Assembly: GCF_001953955.1 (NCBI RefSeq)
Contig: NZ_CP019301.1
Location: forward strand, 450,501 to 514,500
DNA length: 64,000 nt
Direction of reading: 5' to 3'
Origin: Prevotella intermedia ATCC 25611 = DSM 20706
Lineage (GTDB): Bacteria > Bacteroidota > Bacteroidia > Bacteroidales > Bacteroidaceae
Part shown: in pieces, positions 9,587 through 17,934 of the stretch
How the letters are laid out: every line of letters starts with the position of its first letter
Numbering within the stretch: position 1 is the first letter of the stretch
The notes under the pieces: generated by a model
What the model was told of the DNA's origin: nothing
Databases searched by the model: none
What the model saw: the letters and a program-made list of their open reading frames with translations, nothing else
Position numbers and translations under genes: made by a program

Positions 9587-11860
9587 TTAGAAAGGCAATC
9601 CGACAGCAAAGTGGAAGGTGAAATCGCGTCCAAAACGTGGATGGAAGAGTGGGAAATGCTCTTTCAACGAAGTGTAGGCAGGGTTTATGGCTTTCATACC
9701 AGCATCGAAACGCAGTATGAAATAGTCGAAGTTAAGACGCAAACCCAATCCGTAAGCCGCTGCAATCTGCTGCCAGAACTTATCGAAACGGAACTGTCCG
9801 TCAGGCTGTTCGGCATATTCGCGCAGTGTCCAGATGTTGCCTGCATCAATGAAAGCCGCTCCGTCGAACTTCCAAAACAAACGGGTGCGGTACTCAGCGT
9901 TCAGATTCAACTTCAAATCACCTGTCTGATTGATGAAGTCAATGCGCCCATCGGTTCCACGAAAGCCACCCGGCCCCAACTCTCTGACACTCCAACCGCG
10001 CACCGAGTTAGGGCCTCCTGCAATATAACGCTTCTCGAAAGGCAACACCTTGCTGTTTCCGTAAGGATAGGCAATGCCGAAATCGGCGTGCAGCGCAAGC
10101 GAGTTGCGGGGGTCGAAACGCAATATACGTGTGAAAGCGAAGTCGAATTTAAGGTACTGTGCATAGGCAATGTTGAATATTTTCGACTGTCCTTGCTCGT
10201 TTTTCTTAAAGTTCGACAGGTTGTCGGCAAGCGAAAGGAGGTTTCCTGCCGACTCTACCTTTGCCCTGATGGCTACATCGTCGTTGCGATTATAGCTTAG
10301 ACTGAAGCCTGCACGCATAATGAAGAGGTCTTCATAGTTGTAGCGCAATATGGCGTTTCGGTTGTTTACGTTGTCGAGATAGTCTTTCTTGAAGCGTTCG
10401 CTAATCCACGGCATATAGACGTAGCTTAGGTCGGGCACCTCCAACTCGTAGCGCAGGTGGCGGCGGGCGTTGCTCCAATTGTACTTCCACGCTGCCGAGA
10501 AGACACGACGGTGAAACTCTGGGCGGTCTTGCAAATCCCAACTGACCGACAATTCGGACACAGCGTTGCTGCGACGGCGGAACTCCCGTGTAGAGAAAGG
10601 CGAAAGAAAGCGTGGGAATTGTAGGCGGGCTTGCACCCCATACTCCTCGTAATTGTGGTTGTTGTAGCCTTCCAACCCCTTTATAGCTTCAAAAGCGGCA
10701 CGTAATTCTATACTGAACAGCTCGCTTCCGTGGAAGAGATTGCGGTTCTGATAGGTAAGAACGGCAGCCGCACCAAGGTCGCCTGCAGTGTTGGTGCCTT
10801 CGGGTTGGAACGAAATCGTGTTGGGTTTGTTGCTCGAAAGCTTAATGTTAGCCTCTAAATATCGCTTTTCCGACTGCTGATAGCCTAACATTTTGCCCAC
10901 GATAATGGAGTCTACACGCTGCATTTCCTTAAATTCAATGTCGGTATAGCGTATTGCTCCCAAGCGAGCCAAGTTGTTATAGGTAGTCTGAAGGTCGGTT
11001 GCCGAGAAGTATTTTCCAGGTTCTATGAGCGTGTTGTCGGCTATAATCTCACGGCGGATATGCAATCCAGTCGAGTCGCCAGGCAGCACATTCACCCTTC
11101 CGACAATATAACGAGGGTGCAAGGCAGGCTCCGACGCAGACGATGGTTGATATTTCGTAAGGTGGAGCGTAACGTCTACCGCACGAGAACCGCGCACGGT
11201 GTCGGCAGTATAGTATATATAGTCTTTGTTGAAGCGGTAATAGCCTTGGTCGTTCAGTATTTTCGTGATGCGTTTGCGCTCGTTATCGAGTGCCAAAACG
11301 GTGAATTGGCGTGGGTGGGTGGCATCAAAGCCTTGCGAAAGGTTAGGTTTAAGAATGTCGGCAATTATCGAATCCTGAATGTCGTAGCTGAAACGGTCTA
11401 TCATAAACGGCTTACCCGGAAGCAGCGTATATATGGCTTTCAGCTTTTTGCCCCTCACTTTCGTGTTGAAAACTACACGTGCGTTCATATAACCCATATT
11501 GTTCATTGCCACACGAAGGTCTTCGCACGACAGACGAGCCTGCAATGTATCGTAGTAAACGGGCTTTTCGCCGATGCGTTGCAACGTTCTGTTTATCCAC
11601 TTGGTAGTATCTCGCCCTGCCAAAGAGTAGGTTCCGAGCGGTATTTTAAAGAACGAGAACCACCGTGAGTTCTCTTTTTGTCGCACATACTGCGCCAACT
11701 GCGTCGCATTAAAGTCGGCTTCGTCGGAGCACAACTCCACTTTGTCGAGCAAATAGCTACCGTCTGCCACAAACTTATCGGTCGAACACGACGACAAAAG
11801 CAATGCTAAAGTGGCAAAAAACAGTAGAAAATATGTATGGAAACCTTTTATCCTAAACAT
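9587..11860 (-). CDS. tamL: TamL-type outer-membrane lipoprotein (BamA superfamily)
   Basis: A 757-residue BamA/TamA-superfamily protein with a lipoprotein signal (lipobox LLSSC, Cys25). Lipidation marks TamL, the Bacteroidota version of TamA that works in outer-membrane assembly. Residues from about 30 to 320 are POTRA-like; the C-terminal 400 residues form the surface-antigen barrel, with the conserved lid-loop segment GGPNSVRGW near 640 and a terminal FHFAVGLPF strand. The usual partner TamB is not in this window. It is divergent from the TrmH-type gene, with a -7 motif at 11881-11888. Family call is firm; function is inferred from homologues. Confidence 0.88.
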   Translation of the reverse strand: MFRIKGFHTYFLLFFATLALLLSSCSTDKFVADGSYLLDKVELCSDEADFNATQLAQYVRQKENSRWFSFFKIPLGTYSLAGRDTTKWINRTLQRIGEKPVYYDTLQARLSCEDLRVAMNNMGYMNARVVFNTKVRGKKLKAIYTLLPGKPFMIDRFSYDIQDSIIADILKPNLSQGFDATHPRQFTVLALDNERKRITKILNDQGYYRFNKDYIYYTADTVRGSRAVDVTLHLTKYQPSSASEPALHPRYIVGRVNVLPGDSTGLHIRREIIADNTLIEPGKYFSATDLQTTYNNLARLGAIRYTDIEFKEMQRVDSIIVGKMLGYQQSEKRYLEANIKLSSNKPNTISFQPEGTNTAGDLGAAAVLTYQNRNLFHGSELFSIELRAAFEAIKGLEGYNNHNYEEYGVQARLQFPRFLSPFSTREFRRRSNAVSELSVSWDLQDRPEFHRRVFSAAWKYNWSNARRHLRYELEVPDLSYVYMPWISERFKKDYLDNVNNRNAILRYNYEDLFIMRAGFSLSYNRNDDVAIRAKVESAGNLLSLADNLSNFKKNEQGQSKIFNIAYAQYLKFDFAFTRILRFDPRNSLALHADFGIAYPYGNSKVLPFEKRYIAGGPNSVRGWSVRELGPGGFRGTDGRIDFINQTGDLKLNLNAEYRTRLFWKFDGAAFIDAGNIWTLREYAEQPDGQFRFDKFWQQIAAAYGLGLRLNFDYFILRFDAGMKAINPAYTSLKEHFPLFHPRFGRDFTFHFAVGLPF

Positions 11861-11880
11861 TAATACCGCTAATTTTGGGG

Positions 11881-11888
11881 CAAAGATA
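11881..11888 (-). promoter_or_regulatory. -7 promoter motif of tamL
   Basis: TATCTTTG on the minus strand, 20 bases ahead of the start codon at 11860. Confidence 0.65.
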
Positions 11889-11932
11889 CTAAAAAGTTGG
11901 GAGTAAAAGAGCGCAAACAGATAGTTTTTTTG

Positions 11933-11940
11933 TATTTTTG
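11933..11940 (+). promoter_or_regulatory. -7 promoter motif of the TrmH-type methyltransferase
   Basis: TATTTTTG ends 4 bases before a GTG at 11945. The motif lies inside the longer open frame from 11897, which argues that translation starts at or after 11945. Confidence 0.65.
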
Positions 11941-11944
11941 TAGA

Positions 11945-12697
11945 GTGATTTCAAAGAATAAAATAAAACTCGTTCGGGCACTCGAAACGAAGAAAGGGAG
12001 AGAAAAACAGGGGCTCTTTGTGGCTGAAGGACCTAAGGTGGTGGGCGATTTGCTTGCTGCGGGGTTCGAGTTGGTGGAACTTTTCGAGGAGGAAGAGGAC
12101 ATTAAAAAGGTGTCGTTCCTGCAACACCCACAAGGAAAGCTCGGCATATTCAAACTGCCTGAGCAGACGAAAACGAAGGATGGCGAGTGCGAAACGGCAG
12201 TCGGTACAGAACACAAGGTGCTCCTTGGCGAAAACGAACTGGCACTTGCGCTCGACAGCGTGCAAGACCCTGGCAATCTCGGAACGATTATCCGTGTGGC
12301 TGACTGGTTTGGTATCGAGCGCATTTTCTGCTCGATGGACACGGCAGACTGCTGGAATCCGAAAGTGGTGCAAGCCACTATGGGTAGCATTGCAAGGGTA
12401 AAGATGTATTACTTGAACCTAAACGAGTTAATCAACTCGTTGCCAAAGGACTACCCTATCTACGGAACGCTGCTTGACGGTGAGGATATTTACGAAGAAA
12501 AGCTCTCTGCAAACGGCCTCATCGTAATGGGAAACGAGGGCAACGGCATATCGGCAGCCATACGACAACGGGTGAACAGGAAGCTGCTGATACCGAACTT
12601 CTCGGTCGGAACAACACGTGCCGAATCGCTGAACGTTGCCATTGCAACAGCCGTAGTATGCTCGGAGTTTAAGCGAAGAGAGCAGAAAAAGGTGTAA
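11945..12697 (+). CDS. TrmH/SpoU-family RNA 2'-O-methyltransferase
   Basis: A 250-residue SPOUT methyltransferase that would methylate a ribose 2'-OH in rRNA or tRNA using S-adenosylmethionine. The N-terminal substrate-binding domain contains GREKQGLFVAEGPK. The three TrmH motifs are present: DSVQDPGNLGTIIR, GNEGNGI and TTRAESLNVAIATA, which form the knotted cofactor site. The GTG at 11945 is chosen because the family begins there and the promoter lies just upstream; this would give a leaderless transcript. It is divergent from tamL. The target nucleotide cannot be read from the sequence. Confidence 0.88.
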   Translation: MISKNKIKLVRALETKKGREKQGLFVAEGPKVVGDLLAAGFELVELFEEEEDIKKVSFLQHPQGKLGIFKLPEQTKTKDGECETAVGTEHKVLLGENELALALDSVQDPGNLGTIIRVADWFGIERIFCSMDTADCWNPKVVQATMGSIARVKMYYLNLNELINSLPKDYPIYGTLLDGEDIYEEKLSANGLIVMGNEGNGISAAIRQRVNRKLLIPNFSVGTTRAESLNVAIATAVVCSEFKRREQKKV

Positions 12698-12732
12698 CAA
12701 CCGAATCATAAAGGTATAAAAACGATAGAGAA

Positions 12733-13308
12733 ATGGAAGACTTGATAAAAGAACGCAGCGTGAAAAGCTGCATTGCCTTGGGCTACAAGCATTGGCAACA
12801 ACATTTGGGCGAAACTTTCCGTCGCACACGTTGGCGCATTCTTCTCAGTGCGGTTATGTTTACAGCGTTTATCATTTCTGCTTTAATGGGTGCGCCTAAT
12901 TGGCTCTACATCTTATTATTAACGTTTTCGATGAACAGTGTAGCCGTAAAGGTGCGCAGTTTGGCAGGCGAAATGGAAACAGCACAAAAGGGAAAGAAAC
13001 TGATTAAGAAAAATCTGGGCTACTATGTCTACTTCTTTTGCCTTTCGCTGATAGTAAAATTGTGCACCATACTTGTGGTGGGCGCACCGCTGTTGCTGCT
13101 CCTTTATATGTATTGGCTTGACAGCGAGACGGTGAAAATGGGCGATCCCTCTACCCTTTCTACCACTTACTGGGTGCTTACGGGGCTTACAGCCTTCGCC
13201 ACCACCATTGCCGTAAGGTTCATAGACACGTGGGAAGACTATGCCGAGCTTTATATCTTCGGCACAATGATAACCCGAAACCGTACGAGAAGGCAGGGCA
13301 AAGCGTGA
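12733..13308 (+). CDS. Membrane protein of unknown function
   Basis: A 191-residue protein with four likely membrane segments at about 37-55, 58-72, 98-125 and 144-162, a basic N-terminus (TFRRTRWR) and a basic C-terminus. I recognise no family. It begins 35 bases after the methyltransferase gene on the same strand and probably shares its transcript. The reading frame is supported by clean membrane-protein composition and by the repeat copy that begins just past its stop. Confidence 0.7.
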   Translation: MEDLIKERSVKSCIALGYKHWQQHLGETFRRTRWRILLSAVMFTAFIISALMGAPNWLYILLLTFSMNSVAVKVRSLAGEMETAQKGKKLIKKNLGYYVYFFCLSLIVKLCTILVVGAPLLLLLYMYWLDSETVKMGDPSTLSTTYWVLTGLTAFATTIAVRFIDTWEDYAELYIFGTMITRNRTRRQGKA

Positions 13309-13347
13309 TTTGTTGCGTGCTTGGCAGCGAAGAGAAAGTGTTATCGT

Positions 13348-13387
13348 CTAGAAAATCTAGTTCTCCTAGATTCTCTAGAATAACTAG
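13348..13387. repeat. 9-bp phased CTAG array next to repeat copy 3
   Basis: CTAG starts at 13348, 13357, 13366, 13375 and 13384, five times exactly 9 bp apart. This is the most regular of the four CTAG arrays. Confidence 0.9.
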
Positions 13388-13413
13388 GATAAAACCTAAA
13401 AAACTGTCTTGGC

Positions 13414-13604
13414 TTTGTAAAAATAATTCGTAGAGAAAACCACAATTTCGATTTGGCATTGCGAAAGCGGCTCTTTTGGACAGGAAAAGAGCCGCTTTTA
13501 CCGTGCAAAACCTACGCTTTTGCAACGCCAAACAATAGGTTTTGCAAAGCATTGATAGCAAGACAGTTACACAATAGATAAGCTTCTGAAAAATATTTAC
13601 ACTC
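13414..13604 (+). repeat. Composite intergenic repeat, copy 3 (type G-G-T)
   Basis: Lies between the convergent membrane-protein gene and proS. Slot 1 GGCTC and slot 2 GAGCC are perfect complements and form a short hairpin; slot 3 is CCTAC. The outer GAAAAATATTTACAC box is intact. Confidence 0.92.
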
Positions 13605-13636
13605 TTATTGCCTGTTTTTCGCCCATATAGAAAACA

Positions 13637-13666
13637 AAAGCCACGCACTTTTCGGTGCGTGGCTTT
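13637..13666. terminator. Hairpin terminator after proS
   Basis: AAAGCCACGCAC and GTGCGTGGCTTT form a perfect 12-bp stem 20 bases beyond the proS stop on the minus strand. Confidence 0.85.
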
Positions 13667-13686
13667 GCTGTTTATAAGGGTAGGAA

Positions 13687-15168
13687 TTAGTATGAACGAG
13701 CTATGAGAACACGGTGCTTAGCGGGCTTTCCGCTCACCATGTCCACGCCTTCGGTCTGTTCAAACATAAACGGAACGCAGCGAATGGTGGCTTGCGTGTC
13801 TTCTTTAATCTTCTCTTCGGTCTCCGTCGTGCCGTCCCAATGGCAGAGGAAGAAGCCGCCGTCCTTCACTTTCTCCTTAAATTCTTCGTAGTTGTCGCAC
13901 TCGTGAATGTTTGCATTGCGGAAATCCAATGCCTTCTTGAAGATGTTGGCTTGAATATCGTCGAGCAAATTCTTTATGCGTTCAACAATACCATCGAACG
14001 AAACGTTTTCTTTTTCCAAAGTATCGCGACGCATTATCTCTATGGTGTTGTTCTCCAAGTCGCGTCCGCCCATTGCCAAACGAACAGGCACACCCTTGAG
14101 TTCGTACTCGGCGAACTTGAATCCCGGGCGTTTGTTGTCGGAATCGTCGAACTTTACGCTGATGCCGAGCTGTCTAAGCTCGTCGATAACGGGTTGCAGC
14201 TTCGCCGTAAGGGCTGCCAACTGCTCGTCGCCCTTGAAGATTGGCACGATGACAACCTGCAGCGGAGCAATCTTTGGAGGCAACACGAGTCCGTTGTCGT
14301 CGGAGTGTGTCATAATGAGCGCACCCACGAGGCGTGTGCTTACACCCCACGATGTTGCCCAAACGTATTCGGGTTTGTTCTCCTTATTGAGGAAAGTAAC
14401 GTCGAACGACTTGGCAAAGTTCTGTCCGAGGAAGTGCGACGTACCGCTCTGAAGTGCCTTTCCGTCCTGCATCATCGCCTCGATGGTGTAGGTATCCAAT
14501 GCTCCTGCAAAGCGTTCAGTTTCGCTCTTTACGCCCTGAACTACAGGAATGGCGAGCCATTGTTCGGCAAAGTCGGCATAAACCTTCAGCATCTTCTTTG
14601 CTTCGTCTACAGCTTCTTCGCGTGTGGCGTGCGCCGTGTGTCCCTCTTGCCACAGAAATTCCGATGTACGGAGGAAGGGGCGGGTGCGCATTTCCCATCG
14701 CATAACGTTGCACCACTGGTTGCACATCAACGGCAGGTCGCGGTAAGAGTGAATCCAATTCTTATACGTGTTCCATATAATAGTCTCGCTGGTTGGGCGA
14801 ATGATGAGTTCTTCTTCGAGCTTTGCAGCAGGGTCTACCTCTACTCCACCTTCTTTCTCGTTGGCACGGAGGCGATAGTGGGTAACCACAGCACACTCTT
14901 TGGCAAATCCTTCTACGTGTTCAGCCTCGCGAGAAAGGAAGCTTTTCGGGATAAGAAGGGGGAAATAAGCATTCTGCGCACCTGTTTCTTTAAACATTTT
15001 GTCTAACTGGGCTTGCATTTTCTCCCATATAGCGAAACCGTAAGGCTTAATTACCATACAGCCGCGAACAGGCGATTGCTCTGCCAAATCTGCTTTTACT
15101 ACCAAGTCGTTGTACCATTGCGAGTAGTTTTCGGCACGCTTGGTGAGTTCTTTGAGTTCTTTTGCCAT
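13687..15168 (-). CDS. proS: Prolyl-tRNA synthetase (archaeal/eukaryotic-like form)
   Basis: A 493-residue class II synthetase that charges tRNA-Pro. Class II motifs are visible: [13 protein letters not shown] (motif 1 region), [13 protein letters not shown], and [20 protein letters not shown] (motif 2). The length and absence of an editing insertion identify the short archaeal/eukaryotic-like ProS rather than the long bacterial form. The C-terminus ends in a [14 protein letters not shown] tail. A -7 motif at 15270-15277 leaves a leader of about 100 bases. It is monocistronic. Confidence 0.96.
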   Translation of the reverse strand: MAKELKELTKRAENYSQWYNDLVVKADLAEQSPVRGCMVIKPYGFAIWEKMQAQLDKMFKETGAQNAYFPLLIPKSFLSREAEHVEGFAKECAVVTHYRLRANEKEGGVEVDPAAKLEEELIIRPTSETIIWNTYKNWIHSYRDLPLMCNQWCNVMRWEMRTRPFLRTSEFLWQEGHTAHATREEAVDEAKKMLKVYADFAEQWLAIPVVQGVKSETERFAGALDTYTIEAMMQDGKALQSGTSHFLGQNFAKSFDVTFLNKENKPEYVWATSWGVSTRLVGALIMTHSDDNGLVLPPKIAPLQVVIVPIFKGDEQLAALTAKLQPVIDELRQLGISVKFDDSDNKRPGFKFAEYELKGVPVRLAMGGRDLENNTIEIMRRDTLEKENVSFDGIVERIKNLLDDIQANIFKKALDFRNANIHECDNYEEFKEKVKDGGFFLCHWDGTTETEEKIKEDTQATIRCVPFMFEQTEGVDMVSGKPAKHRVLIARSY

Positions 15169-15269
15169 AATCTATATCTATTTTTCTTCTTATTCATCAT
15201 TATAGGTAAATTCCCTGACAAAATAGGAAATTCCCTTTGCTTTGTTAGTGCAATAAGCGTAATTTTGTG

Positions 15270-15277
15270 CAAAATTA
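15270..15277 (-). promoter_or_regulatory. -7 promoter motif of proS
   Basis: TAATTTTG on the minus strand, about 100 bases upstream of the start codon. Confidence 0.6.
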
Positions 15278-15320
15278 CAAAAAAATGTTGGCAAACGACG
15301 TATGAAAACAGAAATAGTTG

Positions 15321-15328
15321 TATCTTTG
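15321..15328 (+). promoter_or_regulatory. -7 promoter motif of the OmpA-like lipoprotein
   Basis: TATCTTTG, about 110 bases ahead of the ATG at 15438; divergent from the proS promoter. Confidence 0.65.
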
Positions 15329-15437
15329 TTCTGCAAAAAGCGAACAACACTCACACAGCTTACGCAGGATAAACATTAACAAGCGAGTTCGCCGACACAT
15401 AACATATATAAGAAAAAAGTTTAAAATTACACACATT

Positions 15438-16118
15438 ATGAAGAATTTAAAGACAATAGCAGCTGGACTTTGTGTAGCTACTCTCGTAGCAAGTTGTGCA
15501 ACAAATCAGGGAACTTATAGTGCTGGCGGTGCCGGTGCCGGTGCTGTGCTCGGCGGTATCGTGGGCAACATCATCGGTAAGAATACCAAAGGCACTATGA
15601 TTGGTGCAGCGGTAGGTGCAGCAGTAGGTGCTGGAACAGGTGCGCTCATCGGTCGCCATATGGACAAGGTGAAGCAGCAAACCCAAGCACAGGTAGACAA
15701 TGCCAAGGTTGAAACAGCGAAAGACGCTAACGGACTCGATTGCGTAAAGGTAACATTCGACTCTGGTATCCTCTTTGCAACCAACAGCTCGACCCTCAAC
15801 GCATCTGCTAAAAACGACCTTGCGAAGTTTGCAGGCGTATTGAAGCAGAACAGCGACTGCGACGTTGCCATTCAAGGATATACCGATGCATCGGGCAACG
15901 ACGACATCAACATTCCGTTGTCAGAGCGTCGTGCAAAGTCGGTATCTACCTACTTGCGTGGTCAGGGTGTATCTTCAAGTCAAATTCGCACCGTCGAAGG
16001 TCTTGGAAGTTCTAACCCAATCGAAAACAAGCGTGTAAGCCAGGCAAACCGCCGCGTAGAGGTTTATATGTACGCATCGAAGAAAATGATTGAAAAAGCC
16101 AACAGTGGCAACTTATAA
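15438..16118 (+). CDS. OmpA-family lipoprotein with glycine zipper
   Basis: A 226-residue outer-membrane lipoprotein that probably tethers the outer membrane to peptidoglycan. Signal peptide with lipobox VASC (Cys20). Residues about 30-80 form a Gly/Ala-rich glycine zipper of the YmgG/RcsF-like kind that can insert in membranes. Residues about 100-215 are the OmpA C-terminal peptidoglycan-binding domain, with the diagnostic TDASG and LSERRAKSV segments. The frame runs upstream to 15318, but the signal peptide sets the start at 15438. A strong terminator follows, so it is a single-gene transcript. Confidence 0.93.
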   Translation: MKNLKTIAAGLCVATLVASCATNQGTYSAGGAGAGAVLGGIVGNIIGKNTKGTMIGAAVGAAVGAGTGALIGRHMDKVKQQTQAQVDNAKVETAKDANGLDCVKVTFDSGILFATNSSTLNASAKNDLAKFAGVLKQNSDCDVAIQGYTDASGNDDINIPLSERRAKSVSTYLRGQGVSSSQIRTVEGLGSSNPIENKRVSQANRRVEVYMYASKKMIEKANSGNL

Positions 16119-16152
16119 TCGTACTGATTAAAACTGTCAAACATCAGCAAAC

Positions 16153-16190
16153 AAGGCGCGCTCTATTCGTGGAGCGCGCCTTCTTTTTAT
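16153..16190 (+). terminator. Intrinsic terminator of the OmpA-like gene
   Basis: AAGGCGCGCTC pairs with GAGCGCGCCTT (11 bp, 8-base loop) and is followed by a T-rich run to 16190. Confidence 0.92.
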
Positions 16191-16273
16191 GTATAAGGTT
16201 GGTTGGGGATATGTGTAAGGCGTGGGGTGTTGCACCTTTGGCAGCGAGGTAAAAGCTGGTTCGCATAAGAATT

Positions 16274-16304
16274 CTAGTTCTTTTAGATTCCCTAGAAATT
16301 CTAG
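16274..16304. repeat. 9-bp phased CTAG array next to repeat copy 4
   Basis: CTAG, TTAG, CTAG and CTAG start at 16274, 16283, 16292 and 16301, exactly 9 bp apart. Confidence 0.85.
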
Positions 16305-16331
16305 TAGAAACCCTGAAAAACACCCTTAACC

Positions 16332-16520
16332 TTGTAAAGATAATTTCAAAGAAAAACGGCAATTTCGTTTTGGCATTGCGAAAGCGGCTCTTTTGCAATG
16401 CAAAAGAGCCGCTTTTACCGTGCAAAACCTACACTTTTAGAACGCAAAACAATAGGTTTTACAATGCGTTGATAATAAGCAAGTTATGCAGCAAATACAC
16501 TTGCGAAAAATATTTACACT
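16332..16520 (+). repeat. Composite intergenic repeat, copy 4 (type G-G-T)
   Basis: Lies between the convergent OmpA-like and YeiH-like genes. Slots 1 and 2 (GGCTC/GAGCC) are perfect complements; slot 3 is CCTAC. It follows the intrinsic terminator of the OmpA-like gene by about 140 bases. Confidence 0.92.
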
Positions 16521-16610
16521 ATTTTCGCTCGCTTCCCACATATATAATAAGGTGTGCAAGCGAAGCTACTTACCGCTTTGAACAAAACTTCTACCGCTTC
16601 GATTCGATAT

Positions 16611-17648
16611 TTACATCAGCATTGGAACAACGAAACGTGCCAAGCAGTAGCCGCCACCGATGAGCCAACAGTAAATAATGGCTGCCAGCAGGAAGGGCTT
16701 GAAGCCTGCCTTCTTGAACTTGTCGATGCTCGTTTCCGCACCGAGTGCCGTCATTGCCATCGTCAGCAAGAAAGTGTCTAACGTAACAATGCCTTTCACA
16801 ACCTCTTCGGGCAGCAGATTGAAACTGTTGAAACAAATAACGAGCAGGAACATTATGGCGAACCAAGGCACCTGTATCTTGTTCTTCTGCCCCTCTGTGC
16901 CCTCACGTTTCGCAACGTCTTTCGCCACGAAAAAGGCGATGACGAGCAACACGGGAACAAGCATCATTACACGAATCATCTTCACGATAATGGCATTGTC
17001 GCTGATGGCGGCTCCCATAGCGTTGCCCGCTCCCACGACATGGGCCACTTCGTGAATGGTGGAACCTGCGAAAATGCCCATCTGCTGAGCGGGCAAATCG
17101 AACACGCCAGCACGATAAAGCACTGGATAAAGGAACATGGAGAGCGTACCGAAGATAACCACCGTTGCCACAGCCACAGCAGTCTTGTAGGGTTTCGGAC
17201 GTATTGCGCCGTCCACACCCATCACGGCTGCAGCGCCGCAGATGGCACTACCGCAAGCCGTAAGCAAGGCAATGCTGCGGTCCATCTTCAGAAGTCTGCC
17301 CACGAAAAGTCCAATCAGAATGGTGGCAGTAACCACAATGGCGTCTATGATAATCGCTGGCAGTCCAACGGCGGTAATGTCTTGGAAGGTGAGCTTGAAG
17401 CCATAAAGAATGATACCGAAGCGTAGAATGCGTTTCGAGCAAAATACGATGCCTGGCGTCCACGTTTCAGGCAAGTTGTTGCGCAGGCTGTTGGCATAGA
17501 GCATACCAAGAATGATGCCGACAATCATCGGCGAAAACGACAAGGCTTTGGCGAAACGCATATCGCCGAGATAGAAAGCTGCACACGCAAAGAGTGCCAT
17601 CAAGAGCACTCCGTGAAGCATACTGCTGCGTTGTTCTGTAATTTTCAT
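16611..17648 (-). CDS. YeiH/UPF0324-family membrane carrier
   Basis: A 345-residue polytopic protein of the YeiH family (putative sulfate or small-anion exporters). About ten hydrophobic segments alternate with short loops; conserved family features include the CGSAICGAAAV segment and the GSTIHEVAHVVGAGNA segment in a membrane context. The start at 17648 (MKITEQRSS) is preferred over the track-long frame from 17714, since the extra 22 residues are Lys/Asn-rich and not family-like. A -7 motif lies at 17741-17748. The transported compound is not established for most family members. Confidence 0.85.
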   Translation of the reverse strand: MKITEQRSSMLHGVLLMALFACAAFYLGDMRFAKALSFSPMIVGIILGMLYANSLRNNLPETWTPGIVFCSKRILRFGIILYGFKLTFQDITAVGLPAIIIDAIVVTATILIGLFVGRLLKMDRSIALLTACGSAICGAAAVMGVDGAIRPKPYKTAVAVATVVIFGTLSMFLYPVLYRAGVFDLPAQQMGIFAGSTIHEVAHVVGAGNAMGAAISDNAIIVKMIRVMMLVPVLLVIAFFVAKDVAKREGTEGQKNKIQVPWFAIMFLLVICFNSFNLLPEEVVKGIVTLDTFLLTMAMTALGAETSIDKFKKAGFKPFLLAAIIYCWLIGGGYCLARFVVPMLM

Positions 17649-17740
17649 TTTGTTTTTCTTATTTTTATTCTCTGTTAAATCGTTCTTTGTAAATCCGATT
17701 TTCCGAGTTTGCAAAGCGTCATAACATCATTATTCGAGTG

Positions 17741-17748
17741 CAAAGGTA
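17741..17748 (-). promoter_or_regulatory. -7 promoter motif of the YeiH-like gene
   Basis: TACCTTTG on the minus strand, 92 bases ahead of the ATG at 17648, and upstream of the longer frame as well, so it does not decide the start. Confidence 0.6.
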
Positions 17749-17909
17749 CAGAAAAAACAACAATGCGGTTATACCAAATCGCAATAATTTAGTGCGTTTT
17801 ACTATGAAATAGTCAGGGTATGGCGAAACAAGTCTGCGACCTATCCCCATTATTAGGTATTTTCGCAAACTTTTAAGAGGGCGGTGTTATCCTTCCAACG
17901 AATTCTTTG

Positions 17910-17917
17910 TACTTTTG
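17910..17917 (+). promoter_or_regulatory. -7 promoter motif of feoAB
   Basis: TACTTTTG, 17 bases ahead of the feoAB start codon. I could not recognise a clear Fur box around it. Confidence 0.7.
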
Positions 17918-17934
17918 CATAAAAGAACAAGAAT

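Noticed and set aside
13714-15006. 430-codon plus-strand ORF
   Set aside because: Antisense shadow of proS, with Cys- and Val-rich composition unlike a real protein.
15202-15240. Two ATAGG..AAATTCCC units 20-21 bp apart as another array
   Set aside because: Only two units with slipping spacing; too weak to call.
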